64,000 bases of DNA from positions 1 through 64,000 of the forward strand of contig JBCBBT010000011.1 in the NCBI GenBank assembly GCA_038531315.1, read 5' to 3'. Below, one piece after another: positions 24,507-36,987 of the stretch. This DNA is from JAJFFW01 sp038531315 (GTDB lineage Bacteria > Pseudomonadota > Alphaproteobacteria > Caulobacterales > Parvularculaceae). The notes under the pieces were generated by a model. It did no database searches, was not told the DNA's origin, and worked only from the letters and a program-made list of their open reading frames with translations. Position 1 is the stretch's first letter, and every line of letters begins with the position of its first letter. The position numbers and the translations under genes are program-made.

Positions 24507-25685
24507 ATGCGCATTGGCATACTTCAACATGGCGATTTCGCCGAAGCTTTTGAGCGCTTCGCCGAAGGCGGCGCCGAGACCTATTATGCGCAGCGCTATT
24601 CTGTCGATCTCGTCGCAAATTTAGCACAAACGGCTGATTTCGTCGGCGTCTGTTCGACACTGGCCGAGAGCGGACCGGAAAAGGAGCTCGCGCCGGGCCT
24701 GGTCGCCGCACCGGTTCCCTACCGCAATGGCGGGCTTGATGCGCGCGCGATCTGCGCGCTGTTCGACAAATGGGCGATTGACCGCCTGATCCTGCGCTCG
24801 CCGTCGCCTGGCGTCCTCTCCTGGGCCTTGCGGCGCGGCGTTTTGACCCTGCCGATCTTCGCCGACAGCTGGGAGACGGCAGGCTGGCGCAAGGCCCTGA
24901 AGGCGCGCTGGCTGGCGCGCCTTTTGAACCGCGAGGCGATCTCGCTGGTCGCAAACCACAATATTCCGGCGTGTCTGTCCCTTGAGCGCATCGGCGTAAA
25001 GCCGGAAAAGATCTTTCCCTGGGACTGGCCGCATGAACACACCCCGCAAGCCTATCGCGCCAAGACCCTCAGTGACGGCCCGCCTCTGATTGTCTCGGTT
25101 GGCGTCATTTCCGAACCGAAGGGCTCAGGCGACTGCATCGAAGCGGCGGCGGCGCTGAAGCAGCGCGGCGTCGCGTTTGAGTGGATCATGATCGGCGCGG
25201 GGCCCTTTGAAGACGCGGCAAAAGCGCAGATCGCGGCGCTGGGGCTTGGCGACCGGGTAAAAATGCTGGGCCGGCAGCCGCATGACGCCGTCCTTTCCTA
25301 TCTGGAAAAGGCGACGATTTCAGTGGTCGCGAGCCGTCACGCCTATCCGGAAGGTCTGCCGATGACGATCTACGAGACCCTCGCGACGCGCACACCGCTT
25401 ATTCTGACCGACCATCCGATGTTTCAGCTGTTTTTCCGCGATCAACCCGCCATTGCCATGACGCCGGAGCGATCGCCGCCGGCCATGAGCGCGGCGATTA
25501 CAGCGCTCCTGACCGACAGCGCGCGCTACGCCGAGGCGTCGGCGGCGACGGGCGCGCTGTGGTCGACCATCAAATGCGACCTGCTATGGGGCGATATTGT
25601 CAAAACCTGGCTTGGCGATCCCGGGGCTGCGCGCGCAACGCTCAAGGACGGCGCCCTGCCCGCCGTCCTGGGCCGGCCCGGCTAA
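24507..25685 (+). CDS. Glycosyltransferase, GT4-like (GT-B fold)
   Basis: This 392-residue cytosolic enzyme probably transfers a sugar from a nucleotide donor to a glycan or other acceptor. The C-terminal Rossmann domain shows PPLIVSVGVISEPKG, WIMIGAGPFEDAAKAQI and the retaining-enzyme EX7E motif in PEGLPMTIYETLATRTPLI. The start MRIGILQHGDFAEAFERFAEGGAETYY, here ATG 24507, is where homology begins. An in-frame extension of 95 codons upstream looks non-coding. Its stop overlaps that of the convergent sulfotransferase in the four bases CTAA. Donor and acceptor cannot be told. Confidence 0.85.
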   Translation: MRIGILQHGDFAEAFERFAEGGAETYYAQRYSVDLVANLAQTADFVGVCSTLAESGPEKELAPGLVAAPVPYRNGGLDARAICALFDKWAIDRLILRSPSPGVLSWALRRGVLTLPIFADSWETAGWRKALKARWLARLLNREAISLVANHNIPACLSLERIGVKPEKIFPWDWPHEHTPQAYRAKTLSDGPPLIVSVGVISEPKGSGDCIEAAAALKQRGVAFEWIMIGAGPFEDAAKAQIAALGLGDRVKMLGRQPHDAVLSYLEKATISVVASRHAYPEGLPMTIYETLATRTPLILTDHPMFQLFFRDQPAIAMTPERSPPAMSAAITALLTDSARYAEASAATGALWSTIKCDLLWGDIVKTWLGDPGAARATLKDGALPAVLGRPG

Positions 25686-26581
25686 AAGGCGAATTTCCAG
25701 AAATCCGCTGGCTTACCGGTCCGCGCGAGGAAAGCGCGCGCATCTTGTTTCAGATCGCGGCGGATATCGTCCGGCAGATCGAGTTTTTCCATCAATTCCT
25801 TTGTCGAAGGGGTCGGACGACGCAATTTGGATTTCACCGCCTCTTTGAGGCCCGTCGGCGCAATCTTCGCCAGCGCCCTGACGCCGGGCACGGCGCGCAA
25901 GGCGCTGTATTTTTCACTGGCGATCCGGCGGCCTTCGGTCTTGTTCTTCCAGGCGTCGCTTTGCAGCGCGGCTTCATTCATCGCAACGCCGCAGTGATCG
26001 CAAAGCGCGCCATAAAAAGAGGCGGCATCCGCTTTGAGATCCTCCATATAGCCAACCCAGATCTGATCCGCCGCAAACTGCGCCTCATAGGCGTCGAGAA
26101 GCCGATTGAAATAACTCGGATAGGCGAGCATCGCCGGGTTCTCCCGCACCGCGCGATTGATATCGTAGGAAATGAGATCGGGGGATTGAAACCGCAACTG
26201 ACCCCAGACCGAGACCATCCGTTCAACCGGGTGGCGCACCGAATAGATCAGCCGCGCGTGCGGGATCACGTCCTTGATCCGCGCCGGTGCGTCCGGGTAC
26301 TGATCAACCATCGAATAGGAATTGCTGCCTTCGCCGACGCGCGCGCCTTCCGGCGCATCGCGAAACAAGGCGCGGTAGGCGTCCACGCCGCCGGACCAGC
26401 GCTCATCTTTTGAAAAGAACTCCGGTTCCGCGCCGGGCAGGAAAAACACATCCGGATGGCGTTCCAGAAAATTACAGATCGACGAGGTCGCGCATTTCAT
26501 CGACCCGATGACAATGATGTCGGGCAGCGGCCCGGCGTTTGAACCCGCGCTGCTTTCCGGTGTCTGTGTTGTTTCTGTCAT
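25682..26581 (-). CDS. Sulfotransferase family protein
   Basis: This 299-residue protein has the two PAPS-binding signatures. The 5'-phosphosulfate loop is VIGSMKCATSSICNFLERHP (25-44), and the 3'-phosphate site is SVRHPVERMVSVW (114-126). FFSKDERW between them is also family-typical. It would transfer sulfate from PAPS to a hydroxyl or amine, most likely on a carbohydrate or lipid. No membrane segment is evident. Together with the convergent glycosyltransferase it occupies the interval between rpsL and rpoC, which is normally free of other genes. The neighbourhood suggests a surface glycan substrate (inference). Confidence 0.87.
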   Translation of the reverse strand: MTETTQTPESSAGSNAGPLPDIIVIGSMKCATSSICNFLERHPDVFFLPGAEPEFFSKDERWSGGVDAYRALFRDAPEGARVGEGSNSYSMVDQYPDAPARIKDVIPHARLIYSVRHPVERMVSVWGQLRFQSPDLISYDINRAVRENPAMLAYPSYFNRLLDAYEAQFAADQIWVGYMEDLKADAASFYGALCDHCGVAMNEAALQSDAWKNKTEGRRIASEKYSALRAVPGVRALAKIAPTGLKEAVKSKLRRPTPSTKELMEKLDLPDDIRRDLKQDARAFLARTGKPADFWKFAF

Positions 26582-26623
26582 GGGCGGCCTCTAGTCCCCA
26601 GCGCATCCAAAGGCGGTTGATGC

Positions 26624-26658
26624 AAAACGGCCGCGCAGGAAACCCAGCGCGGCCGTTT
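26624..26658 (-). terminator. Terminator after rpoC
   Basis: A perfect 12-bp inverted repeat, AAACGGCCGCGC (26625-26636) with GCGCGGCCGTTT (26647-26658), encloses a 10-nt loop. On the minus strand it ends in four T residues, 21 bp past the rpoC stop and ahead of the sulfotransferase gene. Confidence 0.85.
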
Positions 26659-26678
26659 GAATGTTTAAATGCGCGCCG

Positions 26679-30950
<4,272 letters not shown>

Positions 30951-31037
30951 GAAAGACCTCGTTTTATGCGGTGTGCGGCTTTCGCCGCCAAACAGTTCAA
31001 AGGCGTGAGGGCGAAACGCCCCCGCGCAATATTTTGA

Positions 31038-34000
31038 TCAGCCGGTCTGCAACTCGACATTCAGGCCGAGCGAACGCATCTCTTTGACAAGCACGTTGAA
31101 GCTTTCCGGAATGCCGGCCTCGAAGCTGTCGTCGCCGCGCACAATCGCCTCGTAGACTTTCGTGCGGCCGGCGACGTCGTCCGATTTCACGGTCAACATT
31201 TCCTGCAGCGTGTAGGCCGCGCCATAGGCTTCGAGGGCCCAGACTTCCATTTCGCCGAAACGTTGCCCGCCGAACTGCGCCTTGCCGCCGAGCGGCTGTT
31301 GCGTGACCAGCGAGTACGGACCGATTGAGCGCGCGTGGATCTTGTCGTCGACAAGGTGGTGCAGCTTCAAAAGATATTTGTAGCCCACCGTCACTTGCCG
31401 GGCGAACTGGTCGCCGGTGCGCCCGTCAAACAGCGTCACCTGCCCTGAATCTTCAAGACCCGCCTTGCCGAGCATCTCGACGATGTCGGCTTCGTCGGCG
31501 CCGTCAAAGACCGGCGTCGCAATCGGCACGCCGCGTACGAGATTGCCGGCGAGCTCCTTGATCTCTTCATTGGAGCGCGGCAACGCCTGTTCATCGCCGT
31601 AGACCTCCTTGAGCTTGGCGACCATGTCGTCGCGGCTCGCAAGCTCCGCATTCCAGCGTTCCAGAACATCCCTGATCTGCTGGCCGAGACCGCGACAGGC
31701 CCAGCCGAGATGGGTTTCCAAAATCTGTCCGACATTCATCCGCGAGGGAACGCCAAGCGGGTTCAGCACGATGTCGACCGCCGTGCCGTCGCCGAGGAAC
31801 GGCATGTCTTCAATCGGCGCAATCCGCGAGATGACACCCTTGTTGCCGTGACGGCCGGCCATTTTGTCGCCCGGCTGAAGCTTGCGCTTCACGGCGACAA
31901 AGACCTTGACCATTTTCATGACGCCGGGCGGCAATTCATCGCCGCGACGCAGCTTGTCGACCTTGTCGTCAAAGCGCGCCTCAAGCCGTGAGCGGCTCTC
32001 GTCATATTGTTTTTTGAGCGCTTCGACCTCGCCCATGGCGGCTTCGTCCTCGAGGCCGATTTTCCACCACTGGCCGCGCGTCAACGCGCCGAGTTTGTCT
32101 TCCGTCACCTGGCCTTTATCGAATTCCTTGGGCCCGGAAACGGCCGTCTTGCCAAGCAACAGCTCTTTCAGACGCGAGAAGATGTTCCGCTCAAGGATCG
32201 CCAGTTCGTCGTCGCGGTCTTTGGCGAGACGATCGATCTCTTCGCGCTCGATCGCCACCGCGCGTTCGTCCTTATCGACGCCATGACGATTGAAGACGCG
32301 CACCTCAACAACGGTGCCCGAGGCGCCCGGCGGCAACTTCAAGGACGTGTCGCGCACGTCGGAGGCTTTCTCGCCGAAGATCGCCCGCAGGAGTTTTTCC
32401 TCCGGCGTCATCGGCGACTCGCCCTTCGGCGTAATCTTGCCGACAAGAATATCGCCCGGGTGAATTTCCGCGCCGATGGCGACGATGCCCGCCTCATCGA
32501 GGTTGCGCAGCGCCTCTTCGGAAACGTTCGGAATATCGCGGGTGATCTCTTCAGGGCCCAACTTGGTGTCGCGCGCCATCACCTCGAATTCCTCAATATG
32601 CACTGACGTAAAGACGTCGTCGCGCACGATCCGTTCCGAGATCAGGATTGAATCTTCGAAGTTATAGCCGTTCCACGGCATGAACGCGACGAGCACGTTT
32701 TTGCCGAGCGCCAACTCGCCAAGATCCGTAGACGGACCGTCAGCGATAATGTCGCCCTCGCGCACCTGGTCGCCGATTTTCACCAGCGGACGCTGATTGA
32801 TGCAGGTCGACTGGTTCGAGCGCTGGAATTTGCGCAGGTTGTAGATATCAACGCCGGGCTTGGTCGGGTCGGTCTCTTCGGTTGCGCGCACAACGATCCG
32901 CTGAGCGTCCACTTGTTCGATAATGCCGGTGCGCTTGGCGGCGATCGCGGCGCCGGAATCGCGCGCCACAATCGATTCCATGCCCGTGCCGACATAGGGC
33001 GCTTCAGCCTGCAACAGCGGCACGGCCTGACGCTGCATGTTCGAGCCCATCAGAGCGCGGTTGGCGTCGTCATTTTCCAGAAACGGGATCAGCGCAGCGG
33101 CGACCGAGACGAGCTGTTTCGGCGAGACGTCGATATAATCAACTTCCTCGCGCGGCATCAGCGTCGCGTCGCGGAAGGCGCCGGCGCGGCAGTTCACAAA
33201 TTCGTTTTCGAGCTTTTTGTGGTCGTCGATGCCGGCGTTAGCCTGCGCAATCGAAAAGCGCGCCTCTTCCATCGCCGACAGATAAACGACATCGTCTGTC
33301 AGCTTGCCTTCATTGACCTTGCGATACGGGCTTTCGATGAAGCCGTATTTGTTGATTTGCGCATGGGTCGCGAGCGAGTTGATCAGACCGATATTCGGGC
33401 CTTCCGGCGTTTCAATCGGACAGATCCGGCCGTAATGCGTCGGGTGAACGTCGCGCACCTCAAAGCCAGCGCGCTCACGCGTCAGACCGCCCGGTCCGAG
33501 AGCGGAAAGCCGGCGCTTGTGGGTGATTTCCGACAGCGGGTTCGTCTGATCCATGAATTGCGACAGCTGCGAGGAGCCAAAAAATTCGCGCACCGCAGCC
33601 GCAACCGGCTTTGCGTTGATCAGATCGTGCGGCATCAACGTTTCAAGCTCGGCAGAAGACATCCGCTCTTTGATGGCGCGTTCCATGCGCAACAGGCCAA
33701 TGCGATACTGGTTTTCCATCAGTTCGCCGACCGAGCGCACCCGGCGGTTGCCGAGATTGTCGATGTCGTCGATTTCGCCGCGACCGTCGCGCAGATCGAC
33801 CAGCGTCTTCAGGACCGAGAGGATATCTTCCTTGCGCAAGGTGCGCAGCGTGTCTTCGGTCTCGAAACCAAGACGGATGTTCATCTTGACGCGCCCGACG
33901 GACGACAGGTCATAGCGTTCGTCGTCGAAGAAAAGGCCGTAGAAAAGACCTTCCGCCGTCTCAAGGGTCGGCGGCTCGCCAGGGCGCATGACGCGATAAA

Positions 34001-35135
34001 TATCGATCAGCGCCATGTCACGGTTCGAGTTTTTGTCCGCAGACAGAGAATTACGGATATAGGCGCCGATATTGACGTGATCGACATCAATGGTGTCGAA
34101 AGCGTCAATGCCGATTTCGGCGAAAGTCTCGAGGTGCTTTTCAGTGACCTCTTCGCCCGCCTCGCCGTAAATCTCGCCGGTTTCAAAATTAACAAGGTCC
34201 GAGGCGAAATAACGCCCGACCATTTCCGCGTCGGAAATAAAGAGCTTCTTGACGCCGTCTTCGGCCAGCTTCTTGACCGCGCGCGCCGTCATTTTCTTGC
34301 CGGCTTCCGCAACCGCGTCGCCGGTCTTGGCGTCGATCAAATCGCGCTCAAGTTTGACGCCTTTATAACGGTCGGGATTGTAAGGCATCGACCAGCCGGC
34401 CCCGAGTTCTTTCAGCTCGGCGCGCTCGTGCGACACCCGGTCATAGAACTGATCGAGGATTTCTTCCTGATCCATCCCGAGCGCATAAAGCAGCGTCGTC
34501 GCCGGCAATTTGCGGCGCCGGTCGATGCGGACATTGACGATGTCTTTCGGATCGAACTCAAAGTCGAGCCATGAGCCGCGATAGGGAATAATACGCGCGG
34601 CGAACAACAACTTGCCCGAGGAATGCGTCTTGCCGCGATCGTGGTCAAAAAATACGCCCGGCGAGCGGTGCATCTGGGAGACGATGACCCGCTCCGTGCC
34701 GTTGACGATGAACGTGCCGTTGTCCGTCATGAGCGGCATGTCGCCCATGTAGACTTCCTGTTCCTTGACGTCGCGGATCGACTTCGCGCCGGTCTCCTCG
34801 TCGACCTCGAAAACGGCGAGGCGCAACGTCACTTTGAGCGGCGCCGCATAGGTCATGTCACGCTGTTGACATTCCTCGACATCGTATTTCGGGTTTTCGA
34901 ATTCGTAGGAGACATATTCCAGGACCGCCGTTTCGGTGAAATCGGTGATCGGAAAGACGGACCGGAATACGGCTTCAATGCCTTCGTTCAAACGCTCGTC
35001 GGCAGGCACATGGCGCTGCAGGAACTGTTCATAAGAATCCTTTTGAACCTGGATCAGATTCGGCATCGGGGCCGCATCGCCGATGCGCCCGAAGCTTTTA
35101 CGAATGCGTTTTTTTTCAACGAAAGATTGCGCCAT
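31038..35135 (-). CDS. rpoB: RNA polymerase beta subunit
   Basis: Beta forms, with beta', the catalytic cleft. The 1365-residue protein contains the rifampicin-binding region FFGSSQLSQFMDQTNPLSEI then THKRRLSALGPGG at about 515-550. The serine, aspartate and histidine positions linked to resistance are unchanged, so a sensitive enzyme is predicted. Other landmarks are GYNFEDSILISER, KMAGRHGNKGV and the C-terminal EMEVWALEAYGAAYTLQEML. It is transcribed with rpoC, downstream of the rplL terminator-attenuator. Confidence 0.99.
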   Translation of the reverse strand: MAQSFVEKKRIRKSFGRIGDAAPMPNLIQVQKDSYEQFLQRHVPADERLNEGIEAVFRSVFPITDFTETAVLEYVSYEFENPKYDVEECQQRDMTYAAPLKVTLRLAVFEVDEETGAKSIRDVKEQEVYMGDMPLMTDNGTFIVNGTERVIVSQMHRSPGVFFDHDRGKTHSSGKLLFAARIIPYRGSWLDFEFDPKDIVNVRIDRRRKLPATTLLYALGMDQEEILDQFYDRVSHERAELKELGAGWSMPYNPDRYKGVKLERDLIDAKTGDAVAEAGKKMTARAVKKLAEDGVKKLFISDAEMVGRYFASDLVNFETGEIYGEAGEEVTEKHLETFAEIGIDAFDTIDVDHVNIGAYIRNSLSADKNSNRDMALIDIYRVMRPGEPPTLETAEGLFYGLFFDDERYDLSSVGRVKMNIRLGFETEDTLRTLRKEDILSVLKTLVDLRDGRGEIDDIDNLGNRRVRSVGELMENQYRIGLLRMERAIKERMSSAELETLMPHDLINAKPVAAAVREFFGSSQLSQFMDQTNPLSEITHKRRLSALGPGGLTRERAGFEVRDVHPTHYGRICPIETPEGPNIGLINSLATHAQINKYGFIESPYRKVNEGKLTDDVVYLSAMEEARFSIAQANAGIDDHKKLENEFVNCRAGAFRDATLMPREEVDYIDVSPKQLVSVAAALIPFLENDDANRALMGSNMQRQAVPLLQAEAPYVGTGMESIVARDSGAAIAAKRTGIIEQVDAQRIVVRATEETDPTKPGVDIYNLRKFQRSNQSTCINQRPLVKIGDQVREGDIIADGPSTDLGELALGKNVLVAFMPWNGYNFEDSILISERIVRDDVFTSVHIEEFEVMARDTKLGPEEITRDIPNVSEEALRNLDEAGIVAIGAEIHPGDILVGKITPKGESPMTPEEKLLRAIFGEKASDVRDTSLKLPPGASGTVVEVRVFNRHGVDKDERAVAIEREEIDRLAKDRDDELAILERNIFSRLKELLLGKTAVSGPKEFDKGQVTEDKLGALTRGQWWKIGLEDEAAMGEVEALKKQYDESRSRLEARFDDKVDKLRRGDELPPGVMKMVKVFVAVKRKLQPGDKMAGRHGNKGVISRIAPIEDMPFLGDGTAVDIVLNPLGVPSRMNVGQILETHLGWACRGLGQQIRDVLERWNAELASRDDMVAKLKEVYGDEQALPRSNEEIKELAGNLVRGVPIATPVFDGADEADIVEMLGKAGLEDSGQVTLFDGRTGDQFARQVTVGYKYLLKLHHLVDDKIHARSIGPYSLVTQQPLGGKAQFGGQRFGEMEVWALEAYGAAYTLQEMLTVKSDDVAGRTKVYEAIVRGDDSFEAGIPESFNVLVKEMRSLGLNVELQTG

Positions 35136-35583
35136 CTTCAGTCCTCATAAATGCTCAATTCCCGCGGGCGCTTGACGGAGCGCTGCAGAAACCGGCGCGA
35201 CGGCGTCGCCATGACCGCCGCGCGCCATCACGCTGGCATAACGCGAAAACGCCCGAACAAGGCGCGCACTGCGCCCCGGGCGTCTCAAACAGTCATGGTT
35301 TCAGGTCTTGATGTGACCAGTTTTCAAGAATAATGCTCGCCGCAAAGCCGTTGCCACGGCCGAACATTCAACCGTAGCGAACGCGGTTAATAAGCGTCTC
35401 CCCCGCATTCCGCAACCCTTGTCAAGAAAAACCGACCGGTTTTTTTCCCAAAATTTCTTCAACCCGCCGTGAAATGCAAAATCGCCGCAGGCCCTGGCCT
35501 CATCCCCTTTGGCGGCCGCATAAAAACAGCCGGACGCTCGTTTCAGCGCCCGGCCGCAATTACGCACGAAAGAGCCGTCAGGG
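35136..35583 (-). other. rplL-rpoB intergenic leader
   Basis: This 448-bp gap has no credible gene. It holds the terminator-like hairpin at 35522-35553. An A/T-rich stretch with an AAAAACC/GGTTTTT dyad (about 35426-35446) lies just upstream of a perfect TTGACA on the minus strand (35425-35420). The -10 for that box is unclear (TATTAA lies 25 bp away). It probably serves both partial termination after rplJL and a supplementary rpoBC promoter. Confidence 0.45.
35522..35553 (-). terminator. Terminator or attenuator between rplL and rpoB
   Basis: On the minus strand GCCGGGCGCT and AGCGTCCGGC form a 10-bp stem with one G-U pair and a 6-nt loop, followed by TGTTTTT. It begins 30 bp after the rplL stop. 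In other bacteria a partly leaky hairpin at this place sets the ratio of L7/L12 to RNA polymerase; the same role is inferred. Confidence 0.8.
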
Positions 35584-35964
35584 CTACTTGAGCTCGACTT
35601 TCGCGCCGGCGTCTTCCAGCTTTTTCTTGATCTCTTCGGCTTCGGCTTTCGGCGCGCCTTCCTTGACCGCCTTGCCGCCGGCTTCGACGAGCTCTTTGGC
35701 TTCTTTCAGGCCAAGACCCGTAATCGCGCGGACTTCCTTGATCACGTTGATTTTCTTGTCGCCGGCTTCGACGAGAATGATGTCGAACTCGTCTTTTTCT
35801 TCAGCCGCTTCGCCGCCGCCTGCGCCGCCCGGCGCCGCCGCAACCGCAACCGCGCCCGCTGCCGGCTCGATGCCGTATTCTTCTTTAAGGAGGTTTTTCA
35901 GCTCAGCCGCTTCCAACAGCGTCAAGCCGACAAGTTCTTCAGCCAGTTTCTTGATATCAGCCAT
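35584..35964 (-). CDS. rplL: 50S ribosomal protein L7/L12
   Basis: L7/L12 forms the flexible stalk that recruits translation GTPases. The 126 residues show the N-terminal dimerisation helices (VGLTLLEAAELKNLLKEEYG), an Ala/Gly-rich hinge (about 35-52) and the C-terminal domain with EFDIILVEAGDKKINVIKEV and GLGLKEAKELVEAGGKAVKE. It starts 48 bp after rplJ. Confidence 0.98.
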   Translation of the reverse strand: MADIKKLAEELVGLTLLEAAELKNLLKEEYGIEPAAGAVAVAAAPGGAGGGEAAEEKDEFDIILVEAGDKKINVIKEVRAITGLGLKEAKELVEAGGKAVKEGAPKAEAEEIKKKLEDAGAKVELK

Positions 35965-36012
35965 TTTTTTGTCCTTCAGGTCAAATTTTTACAGAAGATC
36001 GCCCGCGCGCCG

Positions 36013-36525
36013 TCAGGCCGCTTCGCGTTCTTCGAGGGTTTTCAGGATGCCGGCGAGTTCAGTGGCCGGAGCCGTCACTGCGCCAACGATTTCAGAGGCA
36101 GGCGACATGATCGCCTGAACGATGGATGCGAGAATATCTTCGCGCGACGGCATTGACGCGAGCGCCTTGACGGCTTTCTCGTCGAGCATCTCCTCGCCCA
36201 TCGCGCCGCCGAGAATTTCAAGCTTTTCATTCTTTTTGGCATACGCGTGGACGGCCTTGGCCGCCGCGACAGGATCTTCAGAAAATGCAATCGCCGTCGG
36301 GCCTTCAAAAAGCCCGGAGATTTCCTGCGCCGCCTTGCCGCTGATCGCGATCTTGGCGAGCCGGTTTTTGACAACTTTCATGGAAGCGCCGGCCTCGCGC
36401 AGCTCGCCGCGAAGCTCGGACATCTCGGCGACGCTGAGCCCGCCGTTTTTCACGACCACGACAGCGTTGTTGTCAAAAACGCCGCCGATCCAGTCGACCA
36501 TTTCCGCTTTTTGCGTTCTGTCCAT
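36013..36525 (-). CDS. rplJ: 50S ribosomal protein L10
   Basis: L10 anchors the L7/L12 stalk. The start MDRTQKAEMVDWIGGVFDNN at 36525, with AAGGA upstream, gives 170 residues, normal for the family; 73 extra in-frame codons upstream belong to the mRNA leader. KNRLAKIAISG and the C-terminal L7/L12-binding helix (TELAGILKTLEEREA) are present. rplK and rplA, usually just upstream, are missing from this locus, so rplJL has its own transcription unit here. Confidence 0.97.
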   Translation of the reverse strand: MDRTQKAEMVDWIGGVFDNNAVVVVKNGGLSVAEMSELRGELREAGASMKVVKNRLAKIAISGKAAQEISGLFEGPTAIAFSEDPVAAAKAVHAYAKKNEKLEILGGAMGEEMLDEKAVKALASMPSREDILASIVQAIMSPASEIVGAVTAPATELAGILKTLEEREAA

Positions 36526-36792
36526 AAGGACATCCTTCGGTTCGTCGCCGTCGGCCAGCCGGCCGGCGTCAGATTTCAGTTGCAAGTGAACGGAGAACCA
36601 AAAAAGGCTCCCGCGCGCCTGCGCCAGGAACCTGCCCTCAAACGTAAAACGCCTGACGCGCCGCCCGGAAGGCATGGTCAGGATCGTTTTGCATCTGTCT
36701 GACTTGGCGACATTAAGCGTCACGAAAAAATCGATCAGCGCCAAGCGTCTTGGACAGGCAAAGCCGGCAAGGCCGACTTCGAGCGCCGGCTT
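36526..36792 (-). promoter_or_regulatory. Long structured leader of rplJ
   Basis: About 260 nt separate the candidate promoter from the rplJ start. The 5' end can fold through AAGCCGGC (36792-36785) with GCCGGCTT (36768-36761), followed by a CCAAG/CTTGG hairpin (36753-36741). Autogenous control of rplJL by L10-L7/L12 binding to a leader is well known in bacteria. I infer it here from length and position, without having identified the L10-binding kink-turn. Confidence 0.4.
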
Positions 36793-36818
36793 ATGACCGA
36801 CGAATGACGCTTTGTCAC
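36791..36818 (-). promoter_or_regulatory. Candidate rplJ-rplL promoter
   Basis: GTGACA (36818-36813) and TCATAA (36796-36791) are 16 bp apart on the minus strand. A second GTGACA lies about 20 bp further upstream. The 170 bp from here to the TIR gene must also contain the divergent promoter of that gene, which I could not place. Confidence 0.45.
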
Positions 36819-36987
36819 CCCCCTTTTTGCCGATTTGTCACGGGATTGGCTCCAAACCGCTGTACACACGCTGCGCAAACGGCCGGCGCCGGGACCAACG
36901 CCATCCCCGCCATCGCGCACGCGCCGATATGACTGCGCGCTTTGCTGGCGCGGTGCGACGATCGCGACTATGGTCTATGCGGGCTAA

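Noticed and set aside
32913..34574. 553-codon plus-strand open frame opposite rpoB
   Set aside because: Antisense shadow of rpoB, with no ribosome-binding site or domain.
35426..35446. AAAAACC/GGTTTTT dyad as a second terminator
   Set aside because: Stem is A/T-rich with a 4-nt loop and too weak on its own; it more likely forms part of an A/T-rich promoter region.
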